Part shown: positions 53,764 to 62,531 of the stretch, piece by piece
Layout of the letters: each line of letters begins with the position of its first letter
How positions within the stretch are numbered: the stretch's first letter is position 1
Assembly (NCBI RefSeq): GCF_000242635.2
Contig: NC_017770.1
Span: 5,034,669 to 5,098,668, forward strand
Reading direction: 5' to 3'
Source of the DNA: Solitalea canadensis DSM 3403
Lineage (GTDB): Bacteria > Bacteroidota > Bacteroidia > Sphingobacteriales > Sphingobacteriaceae
Length of the DNA stretch: 64,000 nucleotides
Notes under the pieces: generated by a model
Databases searched by the model: none
Told to the model about the DNA's origin: nothing
What the model saw: only the letters and a program-made list of their open reading frames with translations
Translations under genes and position numbers: made by a program

Positions 53764-54771
53764 ATGCAGTCAATTACGGCCTTAAAGCCACTTTTAGAAA
53801 CAGCAAAAAATATAGTCATAACAACTCATCCAAAACCTGATGGTGATGCGATGGGTTCATCATTAGGGCTTTATCATTATTTGTTACTAAAAGGGCATAA
53901 CGTACATGTAATTACTCCTACTGATTATCCATTCTTTTTACATTGGTTACCTGGAAATGGAGAGGTTATCGTATATCCTGATCAACCCCAACAATCAGAA
54001 AAGTTAATTGCTGATGCAGATATTATTTTCTGCCTTGATTTTAATGGTCTGAAAAGGATAAACGGACTTGGCGATGTTGTTGGGGCTGCTCCTGGAATAA
54101 AAGTAATGATCGATCATCACCTCGAGCCAGAGGGGTTTGATGATTATCGCTTATGGAATGCCGCGGCATGTGCTACCGCAGAGTTGGTTTATGACTTTAT
54201 GGTGCAAATGGGTGATAAAGCGTTGTTAAATAAAAGTATCGCCAGTTGTTTGTATTGTGGAATCATGACTGATTCAGGATCGTTCCGCTTTAACTCTGTA
54301 ACCGCACATTTGCATAGAGTTGTTGCCGACCTTATTGAGGTGGGTGCAGATAATGCACGTATTCATGAATTGGTTTACGATACCTATTCTGAAAGTCGGA
54401 CACGTTTCTTAGGATACTGTCTGAAAGATAAATTGCAAGTTTTTGAAGAATACAGAACAGCGCTGATAGCATTAACACAGCAAGATCTTGATGAATATAA
54501 TGTTGGTTCAGGTGATACAGAAGGTATTGTTAATTACGCACTTTCAATCAATAATATTAAATTCGCGGCCATAATTATTGACCGGGCCGAAATAGTTAAA
54601 TTATCATTACGCTCTAAAGGAGAATTTCCGGCAAATGAAGTTGCAAAAAAATACTTTGAAGGAGGAGGGCATCACAATGCCGCAGGGGGACAATCGCAAT
54701 TATCATTGGAAGAAACCGTACAGAAGTTTATTTCAGTACTACCGGAATATAAAGAGTTATTAAACGTTTAA
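53764..54771 (+). CDS. DHH-family phosphoesterase (NrnA-like)
   Basis: 335 residues. The DHH domain has HPKPDGDAMGSS (His22, Asp26, Asp28) and DHHLEP; the C-terminal DHHA1 domain has GGGHHNAAGG. This is the layout of NrnA-type oligoribonuclease/pAp phosphatases that degrade short RNA, and c-di-nucleotide products. A variant -7 element TATCTTCG lies 19 bases before the ATG (53737-53744), directly after the heptamer repeat region. Followed 28 bases later by an FKBP gene. Confidence 0.9.
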   Translation: MQSITALKPLLETAKNIVITTHPKPDGDAMGSSLGLYHYLLLKGHNVHVITPTDYPFFLHWLPGNGEVIVYPDQPQQSEKLIADADIIFCLDFNGLKRINGLGDVVGAAPGIKVMIDHHLEPEGFDDYRLWNAAACATAELVYDFMVQMGDKALLNKSIASCLYCGIMTDSGSFRFNSVTAHLHRVVADLIEVGADNARIHELVYDTYSESRTRFLGYCLKDKLQVFEEYRTALIALTQQDLDEYNVGSGDTEGIVNYALSINNIKFAAIIIDRAEIVKLSLRSKGEFPANEVAKKYFEGGGHHNAAGGQSQLSLEETVQKFISVLPEYKELLNV

Positions 54772-54799
54772 ACCACAAGCATTAATAGAAAATTATTCA

Positions 54800-55633
54800 A
54801 TGAAAGCAAAATTTGCAGTTTTAGCAGTAGCCCTTGCCGGTGTGCTGTTCGCTTGTAACAAAGATGGTTACAAGAAAAGTGAGAACGGTCTGTTATATAA
54901 AATCTATACCGAAAATAAAGGCGAAAAAATCAAAGAAGGCGACTTTATTCGTGTAAATATTATCTACAAAACTGACAGTGATTCAGTATTGATGGATACT
55001 TACAAAATGAAAAGACCTTATGATTTGATCGTTCAAAAACCTCTTTTCAAAGGAGATATGATGGATGCCTTTAAAATGTTAACTAAAGGCGACAGTGCTT
55101 CATTTAAAGTTATTGCTGACTCAGTTTTCAATCCTAAAATGGGTATGTCAATGCCTCCATTTATTAAATCGGGTAGCTATTTAACGTTCATTGTAAAAGT
55201 AGAAGACGTTAAAACTAAATCGTCAATGGAAGCAGAAGCCAATAAAGCAATGGATAAATTCCAAACTGATAGCAAAATTGCATTCCAAAAAACAGCTTCT
55301 GGCTTACGTTATTTCATCTCTACTCCAGCTGCAGCCGGAACTCAAGTGAAATTAGGTGATACTGTTAAAGTTCACTATACCGGTAAATTGTTAGACGGAA
55401 CCAAATTCGATTCATCATTAGACCGTGGTCAGCCATTTGAATTACCAGTTCAAAAAGGTATGGTGATTGATGGTTGGGTAGAAGCATTACAATTATTGAA
55501 AAAAGGCGAATCTGCAACTTTCATTATTCCTGCAAAATTAGCTTACGGTGAAATGGGTAATGGTCCTATTCCTCCAAACAGCCCATTAGTATTTGAATTA
55601 CAAGTGTTGGATGTTAAATCAGCTAAGAAATAG
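54800..55633 (+). CDS. FKBP-type prolyl isomerase lipoprotein with degenerate and intact FKBP domains
   Basis: 277 residues. Lipoprotein signal (MKAKFAVLAVALAGVLFAC, lipid Cys19). A degenerate FKBP-like domain (about 45-140: GDFIRVNIIYKTDSDS ... MLTKGDSASFKV) precedes a complete FKBP domain (about 165-277: VHYTGKLLDGTKFDSS, VIDGWVEALQLLKKGE, IPAKLAYGEMGNG). It is a paralogue of 52722-53603 with the same domain order, now lipid-anchored. Ends with a terminator at 55666. Confidence 0.9.
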   Translation: MKAKFAVLAVALAGVLFACNKDGYKKSENGLLYKIYTENKGEKIKEGDFIRVNIIYKTDSDSVLMDTYKMKRPYDLIVQKPLFKGDMMDAFKMLTKGDSASFKVIADSVFNPKMGMSMPPFIKSGSYLTFIVKVEDVKTKSSMEAEANKAMDKFQTDSKIAFQKTASGLRYFISTPAAAGTQVKLGDTVKVHYTGKLLDGTKFDSSLDRGQPFELPVQKGMVIDGWVEALQLLKKGESATFIIPAKLAYGEMGNGPIPPNSPLVFELQVLDVKSAKK

Positions 55634-55665
55634 TTGATCTGAACATACAGACAAATAAAATAAAG

Positions 55666-55700
55666 AACTGCGGATGAACAATCATTCGCAGTTTTTGTTT
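55666..55700 (+). terminator. Terminator after the FKBP lipoprotein
   Basis: AACTGCG (55666-55672) pairs with CGCAGTT (55687-55693), with extra TGA/TCA pairing in the loop, followed by TTTTGTTT. Confidence 0.8.
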
Positions 55701-55754
55701 AAACAGCATTTGAGAAAATAAACTTGTGAGTCGATCACGGAACAAAATTTTAAA

Positions 55755-56525
55755 ATGTTATTAACCGATACACATACACACCAATATTATTCACCAGAAG
55801 ATCCGGCAGAAAGAGAAAAAGCGATTCAGCGTGCTTTTGACAATGGGGTAAAACGTATGTTTTTGCCAAATGTAGATTCTGGAACTATTCAGCATGTATT
55901 TGATCTGGCCACGAAATATCCCGAAAACTGTTTTCCAATGATGGGTCTTCACCCATGTTCTGTTAAGGATAATTATGAAAAAGAGTTAACTGTTATAAAG
56001 CAGGCTATTGATGCAAATAAAATCTACGCGATCGGTGAAATCGGAATAGACCTTTATTGGGATAAAACGCATCTGGAAGAGCAAAAGAAAGCATTCAAAA
56101 CTCAGATTGGTTGGGCTAAAGAGCTTAACCTGCCAATCGTTATCCATTGCCGCGATGCTTACAACGAAATCATTGAAGTATTAGAAGAAGAAAAGGATGA
56201 AAAACTTCGTGGTATTTTCCATTGTTTTGGAGGTTCAGTTGAACAAGCTCAAAAAGTAATTAATCTAAACTTTTACTTGGGCATTGGAGGAGTTGTTACC
56301 TATAAAAACTCAGGATTAGATAAAACTGTGGCGGCAATTAATCCTGAACATATTGTTTTGGAAACGGATGCGCCTTATTTAACTCCTGTACCTTATAGAG
56401 GTAAGCCTAATGAGACAAGCTATTTAGTGCATATTGCTCAAAAAGTAGCCGACCTTTATCAGATGGATATTGTAAAATTGGCAAAAATCACTACAGAAAA
56501 CTCGGTAAAAATATTTGGAGTTTAA
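55755..56525 (+). CDS. TatD family metal-dependent hydrolase
   Basis: 256 residues. The TIM-barrel metal site is visible: DTHTH (His7, His9), GLHP, GEIGIDLYWD, PIVIHCRDAY, IFHCFGG and LETDAPYLTP. TatD proteins are DNases or D-aminoacyl-tRNA-type hydrolases; the substrate here is not determined. The asparaginase gene starts 53 bases downstream. Confidence 0.92.
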   Translation: MLLTDTHTHQYYSPEDPAEREKAIQRAFDNGVKRMFLPNVDSGTIQHVFDLATKYPENCFPMMGLHPCSVKDNYEKELTVIKQAIDANKIYAIGEIGIDLYWDKTHLEEQKKAFKTQIGWAKELNLPIVIHCRDAYNEIIEVLEEEKDEKLRGIFHCFGGSVEQAQKVINLNFYLGIGGVVTYKNSGLDKTVAAINPEHIVLETDAPYLTPVPYRGKPNETSYLVHIAQKVADLYQMDIVKLAKITTENSVKIFGV

Positions 56526-56578
56526 TTCAGATTGGTTTTCTTTGCAAATCAATCAAAAATTAACGAATCTAAACCTTA

Positions 56579-57616
56579 ATGACCAATATTCTGATTATCT
56601 ATACCGGCGGTACGATTGGTATGGTAAATGATCCTAAAACAGGAGCATTAAAACCATTCAACTTTTCGCACATTACCGGTAATGTACCCGAACTAAAACG
56701 ACTTAATTATAATTTCGCCGTTCACTCTTTCAACCCGACGCTGGATTCATCTAATATGACACCGGAAATCTGGGTAGAATTGGCAGTGATCATTGAAGAT
56801 AATTATAATAAGTACGATGGTTTTGTGATATTACACGGATCAGATACGATGGCTTATTCGGCCTCGGCATTAAGTTTTGCGTTGGAAAACTTAGCCAAAC
56901 CGGTGGTTTTTACCGGTTCTCAACTGCCAATTGGGGAGATCAGGACAGATGCAAAAGAGAATCTGCTGACCGCTCTTGAAATTGCTGCAGCTAAAAAAGA
57001 TGATGGTTCTGCAATGGTTCCTGAAGTATGTATCTATTTTGATTTCATGCTTTACAGAGGAAACAGAGCCACTAAATTTGATTCAGAAAAGTTCCAGGCG
57101 TTTACTTCGACCAACTATCATCCTTTGGCAGAAGCCGGAATTAGGTTAAAATATAACGAAAAGTATATTCTACCTCAGCCAGAGAAACCGCTTAAAGTTT
57201 ATAAATACTTTGACACATCAGTAGGATCATTAAAGTTGTTTCCTGGAATGGATGCTCGCTTTGTAAGTGGCGTATTAAGCACTCCGGGTTTGCGCGCAGT
57301 AGTAATGGAGGCGTTCGGTTCCGGAAATGCAAGTACAGATCCACGATTTCTGGCCGTATTGAAAGAAGCCATAAACAGGGGAATTTTGATCCTCGATATT
57401 TCTCAATGTATGGGTGGAACCGTAGAATTAGGACATTATGAAACCAGTAATGAATTGTCGTCAATGGGAATTTTAAGTGGTTATGACATGACTTACGAAG
57501 CTGCTATCACAAAACTAATGTTTGTAATGGCACAGAATCTTCCTGCTGAAGAACTAAAACTGATGTTATCGACCTCTATAAGGGGAGAATTGACCAAGCT
57601 GAATGGACAGTCTTAG
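56579..57616 (+). CDS. Type I L-asparaginase (cytoplasmic-type)
   Basis: 345 residues, no signal peptide. The nucleophilic Thr is in YTGGTIGM near residue 12, and the second motif VILHGSDTMAYSA holds the other catalytic Thr and Asp. The C-terminal small domain is included (AVVMEAFGSGNA, DISQCMGGTVELG). It deamidates asparagine to aspartate. It follows tatD closely and is the last gene before the two-component/efflux region. Confidence 0.93.
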   Translation: MTNILIIYTGGTIGMVNDPKTGALKPFNFSHITGNVPELKRLNYNFAVHSFNPTLDSSNMTPEIWVELAVIIEDNYNKYDGFVILHGSDTMAYSASALSFALENLAKPVVFTGSQLPIGEIRTDAKENLLTALEIAAAKKDDGSAMVPEVCIYFDFMLYRGNRATKFDSEKFQAFTSTNYHPLAEAGIRLKYNEKYILPQPEKPLKVYKYFDTSVGSLKLFPGMDARFVSGVLSTPGLRAVVMEAFGSGNASTDPRFLAVLKEAINRGILILDISQCMGGTVELGHYETSNELSSMGILSGYDMTYEAAITKLMFVMAQNLPAEELKLMLSTSIRGELTKLNGQS

Positions 57617-57958
57617 GTTTATTGTGATCAATTCTGCCAGTTATGCTGATTCATTAAAATATAGAACTATTTGAGTGGTTTTTTGTGCTAGACGAATAGT
57701 AGAAAGAAATTATAAACCGAATATTTGCAAACCAGTTATTTTGTTGAGAGCATGAAATACTGGATTTATTGCTTCCCGTACAACCTCCCTGGTTGAAAGC
57801 GGTAGAAGGTTTGGTTTAATTATTGATTTAGGCTGTTCCGCTTTATGGGACAGCCTAAATTGATTTTTGGAGTACTCCATCATTGTTATTTACTGACTTA
57901 TTTTTATAAGCTTTGCTTATTGAAAATATAACTTCTCAGTTTCCATCGTTATTAGTAT
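57617..57958. other. Intergenic region before the metal-efflux regulator genes
   Basis: 342 bases without a convincing gene. It has a hairpin at 57826-57860 (ATTTAGGCTGTTCC pairing with GGGACAGCCTAAAT) with only a weak T tract, which could be a terminator or a regulatory fold. No TAnnTTTG element was found close to the response-regulator start. Confidence 0.5.
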
Positions 57959-58639
57959 ATGCTACGTATTTGTTTAGTCGAAGATGAAGAGAAGGTGGCT
58001 TCTTTTATAAGAAACGGCCTTGAGGAACATTATTATCTTGTTGATCATGCCAAAAATGCCAGCAGAGCGTTAGCAATGATGGGACAGCAATACTATGACT
58101 TGATGATATTGGATGTAATGCTGCCAGATACAAACGGTGTTGAGTTATGTACTCAAATACGTCAAACAAATCCTACGATTCCTATTTTAATGCTTACGGC
58201 TCTTGGAACGATAGGAGACAAGGTGAGTGGATTAAAATCGGGTGCCGATGACTACATGGTAAAACCATTTCATTTTGAGGAATTATTGGCCCGAATTGAG
58301 GCACTTATACGTCGTAGGGAGCAGGCTCCTGCAACAGCAAAATTCCTCGCTTTTGGTGATCTTAAGCTGGATACATGGGGTAAAACAGCAGAACGTGCCG
58401 GTAAAAAAATTCAACTTACAGCGAAGGAATATGATTTATTGGAACTGTTTCTTTCTCATCCACGAAAATTACTCTCCCGTCAGTTTATCGCTGAAAAAGT
58501 GTGGGGCATTGGTTTTGATACAGGTACTAATGTTATAGATGTGTATGTAAACTATCTTAGAAATAAGGTTGATAAGGATTTTGAAGCAAAACTGATTCAT
58601 ACTATTATTGGCATGGGATATATTCTTAAACAAGAATAA
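57959..58639 (+). CDS. OmpR-family response regulator (CusR/CzcR-like)
   Basis: 226 residues. Receiver domain with phospho-acceptor Asp52 in LMILDVMLPD, the acidic pair VEDEE, and Lys in MVKPFHF; then a winged-helix OmpR domain (about 130-226) with LTAKEYDLLELF and VDVYVNYLRNKVD. Its stop codon overlaps the ATG of the histidine kinase by one base. The RND efflux genes downstream suggest it controls metal export, and paired 11-base-spaced repeats upstream of the TolC gene are candidate sites. Confidence 0.94.
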   Translation: MLRICLVEDEEKVASFIRNGLEEHYYLVDHAKNASRALAMMGQQYYDLMILDVMLPDTNGVELCTQIRQTNPTIPILMLTALGTIGDKVSGLKSGADDYMVKPFHFEELLARIEALIRRREQAPATAKFLAFGDLKLDTWGKTAERAGKKIQLTAKEYDLLELFLSHPRKLLSRQFIAEKVWGIGFDTGTNVIDVYVNYLRNKVDKDFEAKLIHTIIGMGYILKQE

Positions 58640-60009
58640 TGAAAATAAAGAATCGCCTTTCTCTCTATTTTACCCTTATTAGTGCAAGTATTTTATTATT
58701 AGTGATGATTGTAGTGTACCTGGTGTTTGTATCATCATTACGCAACGATTTTTATCACCGTTTAAAAGACCGTTTACAAGTTGCCGCCAAATTATACCTG
58801 GAAGCAGATGAGCTTTCGAAAGACTCATTGGAGGAAGTTCGTACAAGTTATTTGGCGAAGCTCTCTGATGAGGTGATCCGGATCTATGACTTTAAAAATG
58901 CAGCTGCCTTTATCCCCGATCAACAACAATACTGGTCCAATAAAGTAATTAACAGGGTTAGATACGACGGTTCAATTAAATATTTTGAAAATAATAATCA
59001 GGTTGTAGGAATCTATTACAGAGATAATCAGGGTGATTTTGTGATACTTGGTTCTGCCAGAGATACTGGAAGTGAAATCCGCTTGCTTCAACTGCAAAAA
59101 ATCATGCTCATTGTGTTCATTGTTAGTAATGTGTTTCTTTTTCTGATAGGAAGATGGTTGTCATACAGGATATTATCTCCGATCGATGGTTTGGTTGCTC
59201 AGATGCAAAAAATACGCGCTGATAATTTAGAGACTCGCGTGGTGGTTAACAATGAAGATGATGAGATCGGAATACTTGCAAAAAACTTTAATAGCTTACT
59301 CGAACATCTGGATAATGCATTTGAGTTGCAGCGAACATTTGTTGCCAATGCCTCTCATGAACTTCGAACGCCAATAACTACAATCATAGGGGAAGCAGAA
59401 GTTGGCTTAAAAAGAACCCGGGATGAAGAGGAATACCGTGCAATATTAAAATCAATAATTGCCGATGCCGACAAGCTGAAAGATACGATTACCGGCTTAA
59501 TGGAGTTGGCACAGGTAGATATGGATTTTACCCGCGCAAAACTGACACCTATCCGAATCGACGATCTTTTGTGGGAACTACAAGATTACTGGGGCACTAA
59601 ACTGAAGGCCCCACTGCTCAAGGTTAGCATTTCTAAATTGCCCAAAGATGAACGTTTCTTGATTATTAATGCCAACAAGTCTTTATTGGTTATCGCTTTT
59701 AACAACATTATTGGCAATGCTTTTAAGTTTTCAGAGAATAATCCAGTTGAGTGTGAGTTGTTTGCAGATGAAATTACTATGCAGATTAAGTTCATTGACC
59801 AGGGAATTGGAGTTGATGAAAATGATAGAAAGAAAGTACTGGAGCCTTTTTATCGTTCAAAAAATGCCGAAAAATACCCTGGAAGCGGAATTGGACTATA
59901 CGTTACAAGGAAAATCATAGAATTATTTAAAGGAACTGTTTCTATATTGTCTGCCTCTGGCAAAGGATTAATCGTAAGCATAAGTTTTGTTCAGGATAAA
60001 AAACGCTAG
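58639..60009 (+). CDS. Sensor histidine kinase
   Basis: 456 residues. Two transmembrane helices (about 9-32 and 152-174) bracket a periplasmic sensor loop of about 120 residues without obvious Cys/His metal cluster. A HAMP linker follows, then HisKA with phospho-acceptor His240 in NASHELRTPITT, and an ATPase with NNIIGNAFKFSE, DQGIGVDE and GSGIGLYV. It is translationally coupled to the response regulator and lies in front of the efflux genes, whose own promoter starts at 60077. Confidence 0.93.
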   Translation: MKIKNRLSLYFTLISASILLLVMIVVYLVFVSSLRNDFYHRLKDRLQVAAKLYLEADELSKDSLEEVRTSYLAKLSDEVIRIYDFKNAAAFIPDQQQYWSNKVINRVRYDGSIKYFENNNQVVGIYYRDNQGDFVILGSARDTGSEIRLLQLQKIMLIVFIVSNVFLFLIGRWLSYRILSPIDGLVAQMQKIRADNLETRVVVNNEDDEIGILAKNFNSLLEHLDNAFELQRTFVANASHELRTPITTIIGEAEVGLKRTRDEEEYRAILKSIIADADKLKDTITGLMELAQVDMDFTRAKLTPIRIDDLLWELQDYWGTKLKAPLLKVSISKLPKDERFLIINANKSLLVIAFNNIIGNAFKFSENNPVECELFADEITMQIKFIDQGIGVDENDRKKVLEPFYRSKNAEKYPGSGIGLYVTRKIIELFKGTVSILSASGKGLIVSISFVQDKKR

Positions 60010-60025
60010 GTAGACGACATATAAA

Positions 60026-60043
60026 ATTCTAACCGCATTCTAA
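60026..60043 (+). promoter_or_regulatory. Candidate response-regulator binding site (direct repeat)
   Basis: Two ATTCTAA copies start at 60026 and 60037, 11 bases apart, one helical turn, as OmpR-family dimers prefer. They lie 34-51 bases upstream of the -7 element. Confidence 0.4.
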
Positions 60044-60076
60044 TCTTTCTTTAATTTTACTCCAATATCTGCCGCA

Positions 60077-60084
60077 TAGTTTTG
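60077..60084 (+). promoter_or_regulatory. Predicted -7 promoter element of the efflux operon
   Basis: TAGTTTTG matches TAnnTTTG, 18 bases before the TolC-family ATG, after the histidine kinase stop. Confidence 0.6.
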
Positions 60085-60102
60085 CTCGAAATAAAATAAA
60101 CT

Positions 60103-61398
60103 ATGTTCGCCCAATCTTCAAGAAGGATGTTGATAATAGGAAGTGTATTTATGTTGCTTCCATTTGTTGTTCTTGCTCAAACGGATACGCTCAAAATTTC
60201 ACATCAAAAGGCCGAGGAATTATTTCTTGCCCATAATCTTCAGTTAATTGCTCAGAGATATAATGTGGAGCAGGCTAAAGCTGAGGTAATCACAGCTAAA
60301 CTTTTTGATAATCCACAGTTTACTTATGAGAATGTATTTTACAATCCTGATACCAAAAAGTATTTTCAAACCTCATCAGCAGATGGTCAGGGACAATACC
60401 AGGCTCAATTATCACAGCTTTTTAAACTTGCCGGCAAACGAAATAAAAGTATTCAATTAGCCACAACTGGCTTGAAAGTGGCCGAGTATGAGTTTGCTGA
60501 TTTGGTGCGGACTCTTCGGTATACATTAAGAACCAATTATCACACCATCTATTACAAGCAGCAATCTGCTGCAATTTATGAAACCGAGCTGAACTCGCTG
60601 AAACAATTTCTTGGTGTTTATAAAGTTCAACTGCAAAAAGGAAATGTTGCAGAGAAAGAGTTACTCCGTATCCAGTCATTATTATATACGCTACAAGCTG
60701 AACAGGCGCAAGTACTGAATGAGTTGGAGGACGTGCAGACTGAGTTGCGCCAATTATTAGGTGTTGGAGTAACTACTGTGATTGTGCCCGATGATCAGGA
60801 TGAAAAGTTTGCAACTGATATCGTAGTTACTAAAATTACATATGCCTCACTGTTGGATTCGGCATTGGTTAACAGACCCGATTTAAATGTAGCCAAAACC
60901 AATATTGATTATGCGAATATCAACTTGAAGCTGCAAAAGGCAATGGGAGTGCCTGATCTTACTATTTCGGCATCTTATGATCTTCAGGGAAGTTATATCA
61001 AAAATTACAATGGAGTTGGAGTGAGTCTCTCATTACCATTCTTTAATCGTAATCAAGGAGTTATAAAGCAAGCTCATTCTCGAATTGCTCAACGAAAAGC
61101 TGAAACTGAAGTTCTGGATAATCAGATCAAGAATGAATTGTCGGCCAGTTATCAGCGTGCATTACGTTTAGCAGCATTGCATAAGTCTGTTGATCCCACA
61201 TTTAAAGAGAATTTTAAGGGCCTGATTGAACAAGTGAACTTAAATTTCCAGAAACGAAATATAGGCATGCTGGAGTTTCTTGATTTTTACGACTCCTATA
61301 AAGTCAATACCCTTCAACTCAATTCTTTGACAGAGGATCTACTCAATACCCTTGAAGAGCTTAATTATTTAACCGCAACTCCATTCTTTAACCGATAA
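60103..61398 (+). CDS. TolC family outer-membrane efflux protein
   Basis: 431 residues with a signal peptide (cleavage near VVLAQ, residue 26). The rest is two TolC/OEP repeats of long helices with beta segments (QFTYENVFYNPDTK ... YDLQGSYIKNYNGVGVSLSLPFF). It forms the outer channel of the CusC/CzcC type. An ATG eight codons later is an alternative start. First gene after the efflux promoter; the adaptor follows after 12 bases. Confidence 0.92.
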   Translation: MFAQSSRRMLIIGSVFMLLPFVVLAQTDTLKISHQKAEELFLAHNLQLIAQRYNVEQAKAEVITAKLFDNPQFTYENVFYNPDTKKYFQTSSADGQGQYQAQLSQLFKLAGKRNKSIQLATTGLKVAEYEFADLVRTLRYTLRTNYHTIYYKQQSAAIYETELNSLKQFLGVYKVQLQKGNVAEKELLRIQSLLYTLQAEQAQVLNELEDVQTELRQLLGVGVTTVIVPDDQDEKFATDIVVTKITYASLLDSALVNRPDLNVAKTNIDYANINLKLQKAMGVPDLTISASYDLQGSYIKNYNGVGVSLSLPFFNRNQGVIKQAHSRIAQRKAETEVLDNQIKNELSASYQRALRLAALHKSVDPTFKENFKGLIEQVNLNFQKRNIGMLEFLDFYDSYKVNTLQLNSLTEDLLNTLEELNYLTATPFFNR

Positions 61399-61410
61399 TA
61401 AATTTTGTTT

Positions 61411-62511
61411 ATGCATTTGATTCGCAATTGCTTCCATCCTGTTCTTATTGGTTCAGGAATGATGATACTTCTTTTTGTTGGTTGTTCGAATGACCAACCC
61501 AAAGCAATAAAAGAGGAAAAGTTTATAGTGACCGATACATTGCTAAGCAGCTTGTTGATTGATACAGTAAAGTCATCCAACTCAACATCTGAAATAACCT
61601 TAACCGGTAAAATTGTGCCGGACGAGGATAAAATGGTAAAAATCTATCCAATGGTAAGTGGTTTGGTCCAGGATGTTCACGTTCACTCCGGCGATGTGGT
61701 GGGAAAAGGTCAATTGCTTGCTACCATGCGCAGTGCAGAGGTTGCCGGTTATGCTAAAGAAGCGATTAGTTCTGAAGCTGAATTAAAGACCTCCTTACGC
61801 GAAATGCAAGTAACAGAAGATTTATATAACAGTGGAATGGCTTCGCAACGTGATTTGGAAGTAGCTAAGGCTAACTACGAAAAAGCCAAAGCGGAGGACC
61901 GAAGATCAAAGGCCGTTTTGCATATCAATCCTTCTAAAGGAGATCTTAATTACATGGTTAAATCGCCAATATCTGGGTTTGTTATCGAGAAAAAGGTGAC
62001 AAATAATATGCAGGTCCGCACGGATAATGCGGAAAATATGTTTGCCATTGCTGATTTGTCAAGTATGTGGGCCTTGGTAAATGTATATGAGTCTGATATT
62101 TCAAAAGTAAAAGCTGGCGATAATGTAAAAATAACAACCCTCTCTTACCCTGATAAAGTATTTTCCGGAAAGATCGATAAAGTATATAATACAATCGATC
62201 CGGAAAATAAAGTGGTTAAAGCGAGGGTCAAGATCAATAATCCCGATCTGATCCTAAAGCCGGAAATGTTTGCTAATGTAGAAATCAGTTCAGTAGGTGA
62301 TGATACAATGCCTGTGATTGATACTCAATGTCTCATTTTCGATAATAATCAATATTATGTTTTAGTGATCGAGGGAAAAGAAAAAGTTAAAATTAAACCC
62401 GTTACAATTGCCCGAAAAACAGAAAATAAAGCCTATATCCGTTCAGGTGTTAAATCGGGCGACCACTTAATTGCCTCAAGGCAAGTATTTATTTATGAAT
62501 CTCTTAAGTAA
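61411..62511 (+). CDS. RND efflux periplasmic adaptor lipoprotein (CusB/CzcB-like)
   Basis: 366 residues from ATG 61411 (a TTG two codons earlier is possible). A lipoprotein signal ends in LLFVGC. Membrane-fusion-protein domains are in order: lipoyl-like half (GKIVPDEDKMVKIYPMVSG), an alpha hairpin (SEAELKTSLREMQVTEDLY), the second lipoyl half (SPISGFVIEKKV), then a beta-barrel domain (MWALVNVYESDISKVKAGD). No His-rich or Met-rich N-terminal metal site is obvious. Sits between the TolC and RND genes. Confidence 0.92.
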   Translation: MHLIRNCFHPVLIGSGMMILLFVGCSNDQPKAIKEEKFIVTDTLLSSLLIDTVKSSNSTSEITLTGKIVPDEDKMVKIYPMVSGLVQDVHVHSGDVVGKGQLLATMRSAEVAGYAKEAISSEAELKTSLREMQVTEDLYNSGMASQRDLEVAKANYEKAKAEDRRSKAVLHINPSKGDLNYMVKSPISGFVIEKKVTNNMQVRTDNAENMFAIADLSSMWALVNVYESDISKVKAGDNVKITTLSYPDKVFSGKIDKVYNTIDPENKVVKARVKINNPDLILKPEMFANVEISSVGDDTMPVIDTQCLIFDNNQYYVLVIEGKEKVKIKPVTIARKTENKAYIRSGVKSGDHLIASRQVFIYESLK

Positions 62512-62531
62512 TCCATCTTCAATTAATTCTC

